From: Nocardioides sp. Soil797
Lineage (GTDB): Bacteria; Actinomycetota; Actinomycetes; Propionibacteriales; Nocardioidaceae
Reading direction: 5' to 3'
Length of the DNA stretch: 64,000 nucleotides
NCBI GenBank assembly: GCA_001429555.1
Contig: LMSR01000011.1
Coordinates: forward strand, 63,462 to 127,461
Shown here: piece by piece, positions 18,505 to 27,738 of the stretch
Numbering within the stretch: the stretch's first letter is position 1
How the letters are laid out: every line of letters begins with the position of its first letter
Translations under genes and position numbers: made by a program
Notes under the pieces: model-generated
Told to the model about the DNA's origin: nothing
Database searches by the model: none
The model's input: only the letters and a program-made list of their open reading frames with translations

Positions 18505-19488
18505 TCACAGGACCCGGACGGCGATCGGCTCGACCAGGCCGAAGCCTCGCAGGGGCCGCGCGGGCAACCGCCGCGTCTCGAACCGGTCCTCGGGCAGCAT
18601 CTCCGAGGTCACGTCGTCGACGATGACCCGGTTGCGGCGGGCCACTGCGGTCAGCCGGGCGGCGAGGTTCACCGGCGGCCCGAAGACGTCGCCCATGCGC
18701 ATCACCACGCCACCGCTCGCCAACCCGAGGCGTACGTCGGGCATGCGCGAGTCACGACCGATGACACCGATGATGCCGTCGGCGATCTCGAGCGCCTTGA
18801 CCGCGTCGTCGCTGATGAAGAGCACCGAGTCGCCCAGGCTCTTGATGACGCGGCCACCACGGGTCGCGACGACGTCGTGGCATCGCGACTCGAAGACCTC
18901 GACGAGGTCACCGACGCGCTCCTCACCGATCTCGTTGGACAGTGCACTGAACGCGACGATGTCGGCGAAACCGACCGTGACCTCGGTGGTCTTGAGCTCC
19001 TCGTCATCGGCCCCGAGGGACTCGACGCGCGAGGCAGCCACGGCCAGGTGTCGGCGCCAGGCATAGACGAGCAGGTGCTCGAACGGCTCGCCCACGCTGG
19101 TGATCAGCTCGAGGGCCGCGGCCAGCCGGGTCTGCGACGCGCCTTCACCGACCGGCAGCTGGGGGACGAGGGTGGCCACCTCCCAGTCGGCCAGGCGGGC
19201 CACGGTGGTGCCGACGGCTCGGGTGAGGTTCAACGCGGTGTCGAAGTCGATGACGCCGGACTCGACCGTCGACTGCAGGAGGCCGAGGGCGTCGACGTCG
19301 GCGCGGGTGAAGGCGACCTCGTCCTCGGCGTACTCGGGGAAACCGAGCGCACGCCAGAGCCGACGGGTCACGTCGACGTCGACGTCGACGGCCTTGGCGA
19401 TCTCGTCGGAGGTGAATTCGGGATCCGTGCCGAGGATGCCCCTCACCAGGTCGTCACGGGTGAGGGGTTGCTCCGACTCAGGTGCCAT
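18505..19488 (-). CDS. Class III adenylate cyclase with regulatory N-terminal domain (Rv1264/Rv2212-like)
   Basis: 327 aa from the ATG at 19488. The first 150 or so residues are helical and resemble the autoinhibitory region of mycobacterial cytosolic cyclases (TSDEIAKAVDVDVDVTRRLWRALGFPE). The catalytic domain from about residue 165 has both metal Asp residues (GFADIVAFS and SLGDSVLF), the adenine-selecting Lys (RVIKSLGD) and Asp (MGDVFG), and the transition-state Asn/Arg (VNLAARL). All key positions appear intact, so it should make cAMP. No membrane segment is seen. The start overlaps the preceding PH-domain gene by 11 nt, so cyclase and PH protein are made together. Confidence 0.85.
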   Translation of the reverse strand: MAPESEQPLTRDDLVRGILGTDPEFTSDEIAKAVDVDVDVTRRLWRALGFPEYAEDEVAFTRADVDALGLLQSTVESGVIDFDTALNLTRAVGTTVARLADWEVATLVPQLPVGEGASQTRLAAALELITSVGEPFEHLLVYAWRRHLAVAASRVESLGADDEELKTTEVTVGFADIVAFSALSNEIGEERVGDLVEVFESRCHDVVATRGGRVIKSLGDSVLFISDDAVKALEIADGIIGVIGRDSRMPDVRLGLASGGVVMRMGDVFGPPVNLAARLTAVARRNRVIVDDVTSEMLPEDRFETRRLPARPLRGFGLVEPIAVRVL

Positions 19489-19987
19489 CGTCGTGGCGCT
19501 GCTCCGACAGGCGGTGCAACTCGTCGGAGACCTGCAGCTGGACCTTCTCGACCCGCGGGATGTCATGCAGCTCGACGCGGCCCTGCTCACTCGCGTCGGA
19601 GACCACCAGGGTGCCGCAACCGAAGATGCGGTCGACTACTCCGATCTCGAAGTCGACACCGCTGATCCGGTTGAGCGGGATCGTGCGCCCCTCCTTGGCG
19701 ATGAAGCCGGAGCGCGCCAGGAAACGTCGGTTGGTGAAGGTGTAGGAGGTGGTCAACCAGGTGAGGAAAGGTCGCACCACCCACCAGACGATGACCACGG
19801 CCGCGACCACCCACACCGCGATGTCGATCACCTTGCCGGCTGTGCCGTCACCGAAGGTGCCGATGTAGATCGCCAGCGCCAGTGTCACCAGCAGCACGAT
19901 GATCGGCAGGAAGAGTGCCTTGACGTGGGTGCGCGTCGTCACGATGACGTGTTCGCCGTCGTTGAGGAGCTTCTGAGAGATGGCCAC
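19478..19987 (-). CDS. PH domain (bPH2/DUF304) membrane protein
   Basis: 169 aa from the GTG at 19987. Two membrane segments (ALFLPIIVLLVTLALAIYI and VIDIAVWVVAAVVIVWWVV) precede a bacterial PH domain with YTFTNRRFLARSGFI and RTIPLNRISGVDFEIGVVDRIFGCGTLVVSDAS, the bPH2 signature. Function is not established; members may sense membrane or protein ligands. The end overlaps the adenylate cyclase start, which suggests a functional pairing. The same kind of protein next to birA recalls Rv3278c-Rv3279c in M. tuberculosis. Confidence 0.88.
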   Translation of the reverse strand: MAISQKLLNDGEHVIVTTRTHVKALFLPIIVLLVTLALAIYIGTFGDGTAGKVIDIAVWVVAAVVIVWWVVRPFLTWLTTSYTFTNRRFLARSGFIAKEGRTIPLNRISGVDFEIGVVDRIFGCGTLVVSDASEQGRVELHDIPRVEKVQLQVSDELHRLSEQRHDDGT

Positions 19988-20011
19988 CCCCAGATCATGT
20001 CAAACAATCGG

Positions 20012-20776
20012 TCAACGCACATGGATGACGTCGCCGGCACCCACCGTGACCGGCCCGTCAGCGGTCTCCACGACGAGCTGGCCACCGACGTCGAGGCCAC
20101 TGGCCCGCCCCCTCAACGACTCACCGGCCGGCAGCTCCACCCGCACGTCCCGGCCCAACGTCACGCACGCCGCGGCGTACGCCGACCGCAGTGCGTCGAC
20201 GTCGCCGATGCCGGCCATCGTCGAGTCGAGGGAGGCAAGCAGCAGGTTGAGGAGCTGGGTGCGATCCGGGGCCTCACCCAGCTCGAGGGCCAGGGACGTG
20301 GCCGTCTCCACGGGGAGCTCGTCGCGGGTCAACGAGACGTTGAGGCCGATGCCGATGATGGCCGCCGGGCCCGCTGGGGTCTCCACGCGCTCGACCAGGA
20401 TGCCCGCCAGCTTGCGCCCGTCGACCAGTACGTCGTTGGGCCACTTGAGCCCGATGCCGGGGAGGGTGTCGACCAGCGCCGAGTGGACGGCCAGGCCGAC
20501 GGCCAGCGGGATCCAGGGCCAGCTCGCCGGCGGAAGGTCCGGGCGATGGAGGAGCGAGAAGGTCAGGCAGGCACGGGGTGGGGTCTGCCAGACGCGGTCG
20601 AGGCGTCCTCGGCCCGCGGTCTGGTGCTCGGTGACCAGCACCGCTCCTGACCCGGTCCCGCTGCGTGCGCGTTCGGCGAGCTCGGCATTCGTGGAGCCCG
20701 CCTCGGGCAGGATCTCCACCCGTGAGGGGAGCCCAACCGGGTCAAGGGGTGGGCGCGGGTGAGGGCTCGATGTCAT
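20012..20776 (-). CDS. birA: Biotin-[acetyl-CoA-carboxylase] ligase
   Basis: 254 aa from the ATG at 20776. It lacks the N-terminal DNA-binding domain of E. coli BirA, so it is a mono-functional ligase. [25 protein letters not shown] (biotinyl-AMP loop GRGR), LKWPNDVLV and KLAGILVE are diagnostic. It joins biotin to the Lys of carrier domains. Candidate substrates in this window are AccA3 (33.8 kb) and the orphan carrier at 37.4 kb. It is divergent from accD5 with 44 nt between the two starts. Confidence 0.95.
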   Translation of the reverse strand: MTSSPHPRPPLDPVGLPSRVEILPEAGSTNAELAERARSGTGSGAVLVTEHQTAGRGRLDRVWQTPPRACLTFSLLHRPDLPPASWPWIPLAVGLAVHSALVDTLPGIGLKWPNDVLVDGRKLAGILVERVETPAGPAAIIGIGLNVSLTRDELPVETATSLALELGEAPDRTQLLNLLLASLDSTMAGIGDVDALRSAYAAACVTLGRDVRVELPAGESLRGRASGLDVGGQLVVETADGPVTVGAGDVIHVR

Positions 20777-20820
20777 GGGCACTAGATTGGCCCACGACCA
20801 CGCGAGGAGGCCAGCACCAC

Positions 20821-22425
20821 ATGACAACAGCCGAGAACGAGCCGCAGATCGACATCCACACGACGGCCGGCAAGCTCCAGGAACTCGAGCGCCGACTCGA
20901 CGAAGCCGTGCACGCCGGCAGCGCGAAGGCCGTCGAGAAGCAACATGCGAAGGGGCGCAAGACGGCCCGCGAGCGCATCGAGCTCCTCTTCGACGAAGGT
21001 TCGTTCGTCGAGATCGACGAACTGGCCCGCCACCGCTCCACGGCGTTCGGCCTCGAGAAGAACCGCCCCTACGGCGACGGTGTCGTCACCGGCTACGGCA
21101 CCGTCGACGGTCGGCAGGTCTGCGTTTTCTCCCAGGACTTCACCGTCTTCGGAGGCTCGCTCGGCGAGGTGTACGGCGAGAAGATCACCAAGGTGATGGA
21201 CCTCGCCATCAAGACCGGCTCTCCGATCATCGGCATCAACGAGGGCGCCGGCGCCCGCATCCAGGAGGGTGTGGTCTCGCTCGGTCTCTACGGCGAGATC
21301 TTCAAGCGCAACGTGCACGCCTCGGGCGTGATCCCGCAGATCTCGATGATCATGGGCAACTGCGCCGGCGGCCACGTCTACTCCCCCGCCGTCACCGACT
21401 TCACGATCATGGTCGACGGCACCTCGGGCATGTTCATCACCGGCCCCGACGTGATCAAGACCGTCACCGGCGAAGACGTCACTATGGAAGAGCTCGGCGG
21501 CGCACGCACCCACAACACCAAGTCGGGCAACGCCCACTACATGGCCTCCGACGAGGAGGACGCCTTCGAGTACGTCAAGGCGCTGCTGGCCTACCTGCCG
21601 CAGAACAACCTCGACGAGCCCCCGGCGTACGACGAGCAGGCCGACCTCGAGATCACCGACCTCGACAAGACGCTCGACACGTTGATCCCGGACTCCCCCA
21701 ACCAGCCCTACGACATGCACACCGTCATCGAGAACGTCCTCGACGACGAGGAGTTCCTCGAGGTGCAGTCGATGTTCGCGCCGAACATCATCGTCGGCTA
21801 CGGCCGTGTCGAGGGGCACCCGGTCGGCGTCGTGGCCAACCAGCCGATGCAGTTCGCCGGTTGCCTCGACATCGACGCCTCCGAGAAGGCAGCCCGCTTC
21901 GTGCGCACCTGCGACGCGTTCAACATCCCCGTTCTCACGTTCGTGGACGTGCCCGGCTTCCTGCCCGGCACCGACCAGGAATGGAACGGCATCATCCGTC
22001 GTGGCGCCAAGCTGATCTACGCGTACGCCGAGGCGACCGTCCCGCTGATCACCGTGATCACCCGCAAGGCGTACGGCGGCGCCTACGACGTGATGGGTTC
22101 CAAGCACCTCGGCGCCGACCTGAACGTCGCCTGGCCGACCGCCCAGATCGCCGTGATGGGTGCACAGGGTGCGGCCAACATCGTGCACCGCAAGACGCTG
22201 GCGGCCGTCGAGGCCGAGGGTGGCGACGTCGAGGCGCGTCGTGCCGAGCTGGTCGACGAGTACGAGACCACACTGGCCAACCCCTACATCGCCGCCGAGC
22301 GTGGCTACGTCGACACCGTGATCATGCCGCACGAGACCCGCACCGAGATCGTCCGCGGGCTGCGCCTGCTCCAGTCGAAGCGGGAGATCCTGCCCGCCAA
22401 GAAGCACGGGAACATCCCGCTGTGA
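20821..22425 (+). CDS. accD5: Acyl-CoA carboxylase beta subunit (carboxyltransferase; AccD5/PccB type)
   Basis: 534 aa from the ATG at 20821, the usual length. The two carboxyltransferase halves have the acyl-CoA oxyanion loops ([10 protein letters not shown] and [20 protein letters not shown]) and [15 protein letters not shown]. It moves the carboxyl group from carboxybiotin to propionyl- or acetyl-CoA; the AccD5 label rests on its pairing with an epsilon subunit and on locus order beside birA. accE starts 23 nt downstream. It should assemble with AccA3 (32.1 kb). Confidence 0.93.
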   Translation: MTTAENEPQIDIHTTAGKLQELERRLDEAVHAGSAKAVEKQHAKGRKTARERIELLFDEGSFVEIDELARHRSTAFGLEKNRPYGDGVVTGYGTVDGRQVCVFSQDFTVFGGSLGEVYGEKITKVMDLAIKTGSPIIGINEGAGARIQEGVVSLGLYGEIFKRNVHASGVIPQISMIMGNCAGGHVYSPAVTDFTIMVDGTSGMFITGPDVIKTVTGEDVTMEELGGARTHNTKSGNAHYMASDEEDAFEYVKALLAYLPQNNLDEPPAYDEQADLEITDLDKTLDTLIPDSPNQPYDMHTVIENVLDDEEFLEVQSMFAPNIIVGYGRVEGHPVGVVANQPMQFAGCLDIDASEKAARFVRTCDAFNIPVLTFVDVPGFLPGTDQEWNGIIRRGAKLIYAYAEATVPLITVITRKAYGGAYDVMGSKHLGADLNVAWPTAQIAVMGAQGAANIVHRKTLAAVEAEGGDVEARRAELVDEYETTLANPYIAAERGYVDTVIMPHETRTEIVRGLRLLQSKREILPAKKHGNIPL

Positions 22426-22448
22426 GGCGGAGGACGGAGGGATGACGC

Positions 22449-22676
22449 ATGACTGACGAGAACCTCGAGCAGCCGGCTCAGCCGCTGTTGAAGGTGGTCA
22501 ACCCTGACGCGACTCCCGAGGAGATCGCCGCACTGGTGGCCGTCTTCTCCGCACTCGGCACTCCTGAGGAACCGACGAAGAAGCGCGGCTCCGAATGGTC
22601 GGCGTTGCACCGTCGCGTGCGGGTCAACTACTCCCACGGTCCGGGTGGCTGGCGCTCGAGCGGCCTGCCCCGCTGA
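22449..22676 (+). CDS. accE: Acyl-CoA carboxylase epsilon subunit
   Basis: 75 aa. The layout LLKVVNPDATPEEIAALVAVFSALG near 13-37 followed by W...WRSSGLPR is typical of actinobacterial epsilon subunits, which bridge or stimulate the alpha-beta complex. It lies 23 nt after accD5 on the same strand. No catalytic residues are expected. A palindrome follows at 22686. Confidence 0.88.
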   Translation: MTDENLEQPAQPLLKVVNPDATPEEIAALVAVFSALGTPEEPTKKRGSEWSALHRRVRVNYSHGPGGWRSSGLPR

Positions 22677-22685
22677 TCCACCGAT

Positions 22686-22732
22686 GGTCGCGGAACATCT
22701 CAGTCACCGGATGACTGGAATGTTCCGCGATC
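22686..22732. terminator. Bidirectional stem-loop between accE and the NUDIX gene
   Basis: Two 21-nt arms pair with two mismatches around CCGGA; the right arm begins TGACTGGAATGTTCCGCG. It sits between two convergent genes and ends 2 nt before the NUDIX stop codon. No long T-run follows. Confidence 0.65.
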
Positions 22733-22734
22733 TG

Positions 22735-23154
22735 TCATTTCGCGGCGGCCAGCATCTCCATCGCCACGTCCACCAGGCTGACCGTGTCGAGGGCCGCGAC
22801 CTCCTCGAGCGGGATCCACCGGCACTCGTCGGTGGTGCCGTTGATCTCGTTCGTCAGCTCCCCGCCGATGACATGGCCGGCGTGAACCACCCGTACGCCG
22901 CGCAATGGCCCGGTGCCACTGATGCGTCGCTCCGGGGCCACATAGTTGACGTCGACCCCGAGCAAGCCGTCGAGCTCCACGTCGAGGCCGGTCTCCTCAC
23001 GGAATTCGCGGATTGCGGTCTCCTGGGTGGACTCGTAGTCCTCCATGCCGCCACCCGGCAACGTCCAACCGGTGTGCCCGTTCTCGTTCCAGTGGGCAAG
23101 GAGGATGGAGCCGTCCTCGATGGCGACGACGTAGCTGGCTGGTCTGGTGTCCAT
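22735..23154 (-). CDS. NUDIX hydrolase
   Basis: 139 aa from the ATG at 23154. The Nudix box starts GGGMEDYESTQETAIREF and continues with REETGLDV, with the REexEE-type metal site present as REFREETG. It hydrolyses a nucleoside diphosphate linked to another group; the substrate is not readable. TATGGT on the minus strand 8 nt before the ATG serves as -10 and overlaps the -10 of the divergent peptidase gene. Confidence 0.88.
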   Translation of the reverse strand: MDTRPASYVVAIEDGSILLAHWNENGHTGWTLPGGGMEDYESTQETAIREFREETGLDVELDGLLGVDVNYVAPERRISGTGPLRGVRVVHAGHVIGGELTNEINGTTDECRWIPLEEVAALDTVSLVDVAMEMLAAAK

Positions 23155-23162
23155 GGTGCGTG

Positions 23163-23170
23163 ACCATACT
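23163..23170. promoter_or_regulatory. Overlapping -10 elements of two divergent leaderless genes
   Basis: Minus-strand TATGGT is 23163-23168 and plus-strand CATACT is 23165-23170, sharing 4 bp. The two start codons are only 22 nt apart, so polymerase should not be able to open both promoters at once. Confidence 0.5.
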
Positions 23171-23176
23171 GGGCAG

Positions 23177-24190
23177 GTGACCACGAACAGCATCACCGAC
23201 GTCCCGGGCATCCGGGTGGGGCAGGCAGAGCGGATCGGCGACGGTTGGCTGAGCGGGACCACGGTCGTGCTTGCTCCACCGGAGGGCGCGGTCGGTGGGG
23301 TCGACGTACGCGGTGGCGGGCCCGGCACCAGGGAGACCGACCTGCTCGACCCGCGCAACCTGGTCGAGCGCGTGCATGCGGTGGTGCTCAGCGGCGGCTC
23401 CGCGCTCGGACTGGCCTCCGTCGACGGCGTCGCCCAACGACTGTTGCACGACGGAATCGGCCTGCCGATGGGCGGGCCGGGCGAGGTGGTGCCGATCGTG
23501 CCGGCCGCGGTGCTCTTCGACCTGGGTCGTGGTGGCACGTTCGCCAACCACCCCGATGCCGCCCTCGGCGCCGAGGCGTACGACGCCGCCGCGATCGACG
23601 TACGCCTGGGCACGCACGGCGCCGGCACCGGCGCTCGGGTGGGTGGTCTGAAGGGCGGCATCGGATCGGCCTCGGCCCGCCTCGACGACGGCACGACGAT
23701 CGGCGCTCTGGTCGCGGTGAATGCGGTCGGCTCGGCCGTCGACCCGGCGACCGGAGAGCTGTACGCCGCCCGCCACTGCCTGCCCGACGACCTTCCTGCC
23801 CTGCGGCGCCCCGACCCCGCCGAGCTGGACGACGCTCGACAGGCAGCAGCTCAGGACTCGGCACCCATCAAGCCACCCCTGGCCACGACGATCGGCGTGA
23901 TCGCCACCGACGCCACGCTCACGAAGGCCCAGTGCGCAAAGCTGGCCGGGATCGGGCACGACGGCCTGGCTCGCGCGATCAACCCGGTGCACACCATGTT
24001 CGACGGCGACACCATCTTCACGATGGCCACGGGATCGGGCGAACCGACCGACGTGCTGGCGTTCCAGGCGATGCTGGGCCCGGCCGGCGACTGCGTGACC
24101 AGGGCCGTGGCCCGCGCCGTCCTTGCTGCTGAGTCGGCGGGCGGCATGCGCAGCTATCGAGATGCCTTCCCCTCGGCACTCCTGCCCTGA
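23177..24190 (+). CDS. P1/S58 family N-terminal nucleophile peptidase (DmpA/NylC-like)
   Basis: 337 aa from the GTG at 23177. ITDVPGIRVGQAE, GTTVVLAPPEGAVGGVDVRGGGPGTRETDLL, VLSGGSALGL and the late NPVHTMFDGDTIFTMATG are the family pattern. These enzymes self-cleave to expose an N-terminal Ser/Thr; the expected site is PPLATTIGVIATDA (about 235-248), where the usual Asn before the nucleophile Thr seems to be Ala. If that alignment is right, cleavage may be altered. Substrates in the family are aminopeptidase or amide-oligomer bonds. No signal peptide is seen. Confidence 0.85.
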   Translation: MTTNSITDVPGIRVGQAERIGDGWLSGTTVVLAPPEGAVGGVDVRGGGPGTRETDLLDPRNLVERVHAVVLSGGSALGLASVDGVAQRLLHDGIGLPMGGPGEVVPIVPAAVLFDLGRGGTFANHPDAALGAEAYDAAAIDVRLGTHGAGTGARVGGLKGGIGSASARLDDGTTIGALVAVNAVGSAVDPATGELYAARHCLPDDLPALRRPDPAELDDARQAAAQDSAPIKPPLATTIGVIATDATLTKAQCAKLAGIGHDGLARAINPVHTMFDGDTIFTMATGSGEPTDVLAFQAMLGPAGDCVTRAVARAVLAAESAGGMRSYRDAFPSALLP

Positions 24191-24225
24191 CGCACCAGCA
24201 CGATGTTGCGCGCCGCCGAGGCAAC

Positions 24226-24304
24226 GACCACACGAACGACCACAACGGCACCGTGGGCCGCGATCTGTCCCGATTCGGGTCGTTGTGGTCGTCGGTGTGG
24301 TCGC
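24226..24304. repeat. 79-bp imperfect palindrome, family copy C
   Basis: Outer arms CGACCACACGAACGACCACAA and its mirror are shared with copy A, but the central 25 nt differ. It lies between the peptidase gene and the next plus-strand gene. Confidence 0.7.
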
Positions 24305-24335
24305 TTGATGTCGTTGCGCGCGGCAGGATGGTCCC

Positions 24336-24917
24336 GTGATGATTCCGCGCGCCGTCCTCGACGGCATCGTTGCCGGCGAGCTCGACCTCGCCTTCCGCCG
24401 CTGGACCCGGCGCATGCACGTGCCCGGCGGCTCGCAACGTACGGCGGTGGGCGTGATCTCGTTCGACGAGGTCGACCTCGTCGATCCCGGCGCGATCACC
24501 GAGGACGAGGCGCGGCGTTCGGGACTGCCCCTCGAGCAGCTTCTGGACCGGCTCTCTCGCAAGGACGGCGACGTCTACCGGATCCGGATGAGCTTCGCCG
24601 GTGACGACGAGCGAGTGGCGCTGAGGGAGAAGTCGCGCCTCGGGCCGAAGCAGCGCGCCGAGATGGTGGCGCGTCTGGCGGCCATGGATGCGCGTAGCAA
24701 GCACGGCGCCTGGACCCGCTCGCACCTCGAGCTGATCGACGCGCGGCCCGGTGAGCTGGCCGAGACCATCGCCCTGGACGTCGGTCGCACCAAGCTGCCG
24801 TTCAAGGCCGACATCCGCAGGCTGAAGGAGCTGGGCCTGACCGAGAGCCTGCGGCCCGGTTATCGCCTGTCCCCACGCGGCTGCGCGGTGCTCAGACACC
24901 TGCGCTCTCTCGACTGA
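24336..24917 (+). CDS. Conserved actinobacterial protein, ASCH/PUA-like N-terminus, unknown function
   Basis: 193 aa from the GTG at 24336 (an ATG follows at once). The N-terminal half, ELDLAFRRWTRRMHVPGGSQRTAVGVISFDEVDLVDP, looks like an ASCH/PUA-like beta-barrel for RNA or nucleotide binding. The C-terminal third, LPFKADIRRLKELGLTESLRPGYRLSPRGCAVL, has winged-helix character. I recognise it as a recurring actinobacterial hypothetical but know no assigned function. AGGA is 7 nt before the GTG. Confidence 0.6.
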   Translation: MMIPRAVLDGIVAGELDLAFRRWTRRMHVPGGSQRTAVGVISFDEVDLVDPGAITEDEARRSGLPLEQLLDRLSRKDGDVYRIRMSFAGDDERVALREKSRLGPKQRAEMVARLAAMDARSKHGAWTRSHLELIDARPGELAETIALDVGRTKLPFKADIRRLKELGLTESLRPGYRLSPRGCAVLRHLRSLD

Positions 24918-24954
24918 CGTGGGAGGCCCGGCCGGCCGTCGTACGAGCGTCTCG

Positions 24955-25416
24955 TCAGTGCATCACGAGCTTGCGCGCGATGAGCGCCAGCAGCGACCAG
25001 CACACGGCTCCGATGACGGCCGCGACGAACAGCAGCATGGCCAGGTCACCCACGAATCCCAGGGCTCCGTCGTGGTCGAGCCCCGTGGTCTCGAGAACCA
25101 CACTCGCACCGGCCCACGTTGCCAGGAGGGAGATCGGCACCGAGAGGGGCACCGCGGCCCAGCGCCGACCGGAGGTCGACGGCGGTCCCGGCAGCAGCCT
25201 GTCCCCTCCCAGCCAGGCGAATGAGAGCCACACGAACAACGGGATGAAGAAGACGAACAGGGCCAGCCCGAAGGTGAAGATGACCATCACGAAGTAGACC
25301 GCAAACACCAGTGCCTGACCCGCTGTCACCACGGCCCCGGCGATGGCGGTGGTCCTCGGACTGGGGACGGCACTCCTCTGGCGTGAAGCGCTGACGGGGT
25401 ACGGAGTGCTGGTCAC
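24955..25416 (-). CDS. Small integral membrane protein, unknown
   Basis: 153 aa from a GTG at 25416. About four membrane segments: AIAGAVVTAGQALVFAVYFV, FTFGLALFVFFIPLFVWLSF, AAVPLSVPISLLATWAGASV and GDLAMLLFVAAVIGAVCWSL. No catalytic motif is visible. It is divergent from the DUF885 gene and convergent with the gene ending at 24917. I do not recognise a named family. Confidence 0.6.
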   Translation of the reverse strand: MTSTPYPVSASRQRSAVPSPRTTAIAGAVVTAGQALVFAVYFVMVIFTFGLALFVFFIPLFVWLSFAWLGGDRLLPGPPSTSGRRWAAVPLSVPISLLATWAGASVVLETTGLDHDGALGFVGDLAMLLFVAAVIGAVCWSLLALIARKLVMH

Positions 25417-25445
25417 GTCCTTGTGATGCCCATTGCGGCCGCCCC

Positions 25446-25451
25446 TAAACT
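25446..25451 (+). promoter_or_regulatory. -10 hexamer TAAACT (leaderless)
   Basis: TAAACT ends 6 nt before the ATG at 25458. Confidence 0.5.
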
Positions 25452-25457
25452 GGCGCG

Positions 25458-27137
25458 ATGACCCAGCGCCCCGTGGATGCCATTGCCGACACCTTCGTCG
25501 AGGAGTACGCCACCCTCGACCCGATCACTGCCACCTATCTCGGCATCGCTGGGCACGACGACGCACTGCCCGACCTCTCACCCGACGGATTCACGGCCCG
25601 CGAGGGGCTGACCCGGAAGGCCCTCGCCGACGCCACTGACGTGGCGCCCAGCGACGAGCGGGAGCGAGTGGCGCGTGAGGCGTTCCTCGAGCGACTCGGG
25701 CTCGACGTGGAGTTGGTCGACTCCGGCCTCAACCGCAGCGACTTCTCGGTGATCAGCAGCGGGTTGCACGAGATCCGCCAGGTCTTCGACCTGATGCCGT
25801 CCGAGGGCGAGGAGGCGTGGGCGAACATCAACGCCCGCGTCGCCGCCGTACCCGATGCCCTGCAGGACTACCGGATCACGCTGGCCGAGGAGGCCAGCAA
25901 GGGCAACGTCGCCGCCGCCCGGCAGTACGCCGAGGTGGCCACCCAGGTGCGCAACTGGACCGGCCAGGAGGGCAAGGGCGGCGACTTCTTCGCCAACCTG
26001 GTGAAGGGGTGCGAGGTCGACGGCGCCCTGAAGGACGACCTCGCCACGAACGCGAAGGCGGCGACGCGCGCGATGGCCGACTTCGGGATGTTCCTCGAGG
26101 ACGAGATGGAACCCCGCGGCCGGCAGAACGAGGCGGTCGGCCGGGAGCACTACTCGCTGGCCTCACGCCAGTTCCTCGGCGCCACCGTCGACCTGGAACA
26201 GACCTATGAGTGGGGATGGGAGGAGCTCAAGCGCATCGAGGACGAGATGGTCGCCACCTCGAACCTGATCGTCCCGGGCAGCAGCATCGACGAAGCCGTG
26301 GCACACCTCGACGCCGATCCCGCGCGCCGGGTCGAGGGGCGCGAGGAGTTCCGCCAGTGGATGCAGCAGCTGGCCGACAAGACCCTGGCCGAGCTGGCCG
26401 ACACCCACTTCGACATCCCCGAACCGATCAGGCGCATCGAGTGCATGCTCGCGCCCACCAACGATGGCGGCATCTACTACACCGGGCCCTCGGAGGACTT
26501 CACCCGCCCGGGCCGCATGTGGTGGTCGGTGCCCGACGGCATCGACAGCTTCTCCCCGTGGCGTGAGGTCACCACCGTCTTCCACGAAGGCGTTCCGGGC
26601 CACCACCTGCAGGTCGGGCAGACCACCGTCCGCAAGGAGCTGCTGAACCGTTGGCAGCGGCTGATGTGCTGGGTCAGTGGTCACGGCGAGGGCTGGGCCC
26701 TCTACGCCGAGCGGCTGATGGACGACCTCGGTTACCTCGCCGATCCCGCTGACAAGCTAGGCATGCTCGACGGCCAGGGCTTCCGCGCTGCCCGGGTGAT
26801 CATCGACATCGGCATGCACCTGGAGCTCGAGATCCCGAAGGACAACCCGTTCGGGTTCCACCCGGGTGAGACCTGGACGCCGGCCCTGGGCCTGGAGTTC
26901 ATGCGCCAGCACTGCCGGATGGACGACCCGACGATCGTGTTCGAGGTGAACCGTTACCTCGGCTGGCCGGGCCAGGCGCCGTCGTACAAGGTCGGCGAGC
27001 GGATCTGGCTCGACGCCCGTGACGAGGCGAAGGCACGCAAGGGGGCCGACTTCGACCTCAAGGAGTTCCACACGGCCGCGCTCAATCTCGGCTCACTCGG
27101 CCTGGACCCGCTCAAGGCTGCCCTGGCCAGGATCTGA
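25458..27137 (+). CDS. DUF885 family zinc metallopeptidase-like protein
   Basis: 559 aa, cytoplasmic (no signal peptide). The zinc site resembles the family HExxxGH form: VFHEGVPGHHLQVGQ near residue 375-389, followed by GHGEGWALYAERLMDDLG, which supplies further ligands. Members are predicted carboxypeptidase or dipeptidase enzymes. TAAACT 6 nt before the ATG suggests a leaderless mRNA. maf starts 4 nt after its stop, so the two are probably one transcript. Confidence 0.85.
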   Translation: MTQRPVDAIADTFVEEYATLDPITATYLGIAGHDDALPDLSPDGFTAREGLTRKALADATDVAPSDERERVAREAFLERLGLDVELVDSGLNRSDFSVISSGLHEIRQVFDLMPSEGEEAWANINARVAAVPDALQDYRITLAEEASKGNVAAARQYAEVATQVRNWTGQEGKGGDFFANLVKGCEVDGALKDDLATNAKAATRAMADFGMFLEDEMEPRGRQNEAVGREHYSLASRQFLGATVDLEQTYEWGWEELKRIEDEMVATSNLIVPGSSIDEAVAHLDADPARRVEGREEFRQWMQQLADKTLAELADTHFDIPEPIRRIECMLAPTNDGGIYYTGPSEDFTRPGRMWWSVPDGIDSFSPWREVTTVFHEGVPGHHLQVGQTTVRKELLNRWQRLMCWVSGHGEGWALYAERLMDDLGYLADPADKLGMLDGQGFRAARVIIDIGMHLELEIPKDNPFGFHPGETWTPALGLEFMRQHCRMDDPTIVFEVNRYLGWPGQAPSYKVGERIWLDARDEAKARKGADFDLKEFHTAALNLGSLGLDPLKAALARI

Positions 27138-27141
27138 GCCG

Positions 27142-27738
27142 ATGACCCGACGACTGGTCCTGGCCTCGAAGTCCCCGGCCCGGTTGGCCGTACTGAAGGC
27201 CGCCGGCGTCGAGCCCGAGGTCATCGTCTCGGGCGTCGACGAGTCCCTGCTCGACGGCCTGCCCCCGCCCGAGCTGGCGTTGCAGCTGGCGGAGCTGAAG
27301 GCGTCGGCGGTGGCCGGCCGACTCACCGGTGACCGGCTGGTGCTGGGCTGCGACTCGGTCCTCGAGCTCGACGGGATGGCCCTGGGCAAGCCCGGTTCAC
27401 CGGAGGAGGCGACGAGCCGCTGGGTCGAGATGCGGGGACGCTCCGGGGTCCTGCACACCGGCCATGCGCTTCACCACCTGGCCTCCGGCCAGGTCGCGGC
27501 GGCCTCTGCGTCGACCACGGTCCACTTCGCCGACGTCAGCGACGACGAGATCGCGGCGTACGTCGCCACGGGTGAGCCGCTGCACGTGGCCGGAGCCTTC
27601 ACGATCGACGGACTGGGCGGAGCGTTCGTCACGCACATCGAGGGTGACCACCACAACGTGGTCGGGCTCAGCCTGCCGCTGCTGCGCGACCTGCTTGCTG
27701 AGCTAGGGCAGTCGTGGGTCGCCCTGTGGAGCCGATGA
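27142..27738 (+). CDS. maf: Maf-like nucleotide pyrophosphatase
   Basis: 198 aa. LVLASKSPARLAVLKAAGV at the N-terminus (S-x-S-P-x-R signature), VLGCDSVLELDG and the late GGAFVTHIEGDHHNVVGLSLPLL are diagnostic. The family hydrolyses non-canonical or canonical nucleoside triphosphates and has been linked to house-cleaning and septum control. In M. tuberculosis maf (Rv3282) also lies between accE5 and accA3. Its 3' end overlaps the convergent GtrA gene by 36 bp. Confidence 0.93.
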   Translation: MTRRLVLASKSPARLAVLKAAGVEPEVIVSGVDESLLDGLPPPELALQLAELKASAVAGRLTGDRLVLGCDSVLELDGMALGKPGSPEEATSRWVEMRGRSGVLHTGHALHHLASGQVAAASASTTVHFADVSDDEIAAYVATGEPLHVAGAFTIDGLGGAFVTHIEGDHHNVVGLSLPLLRDLLAELGQSWVALWSR

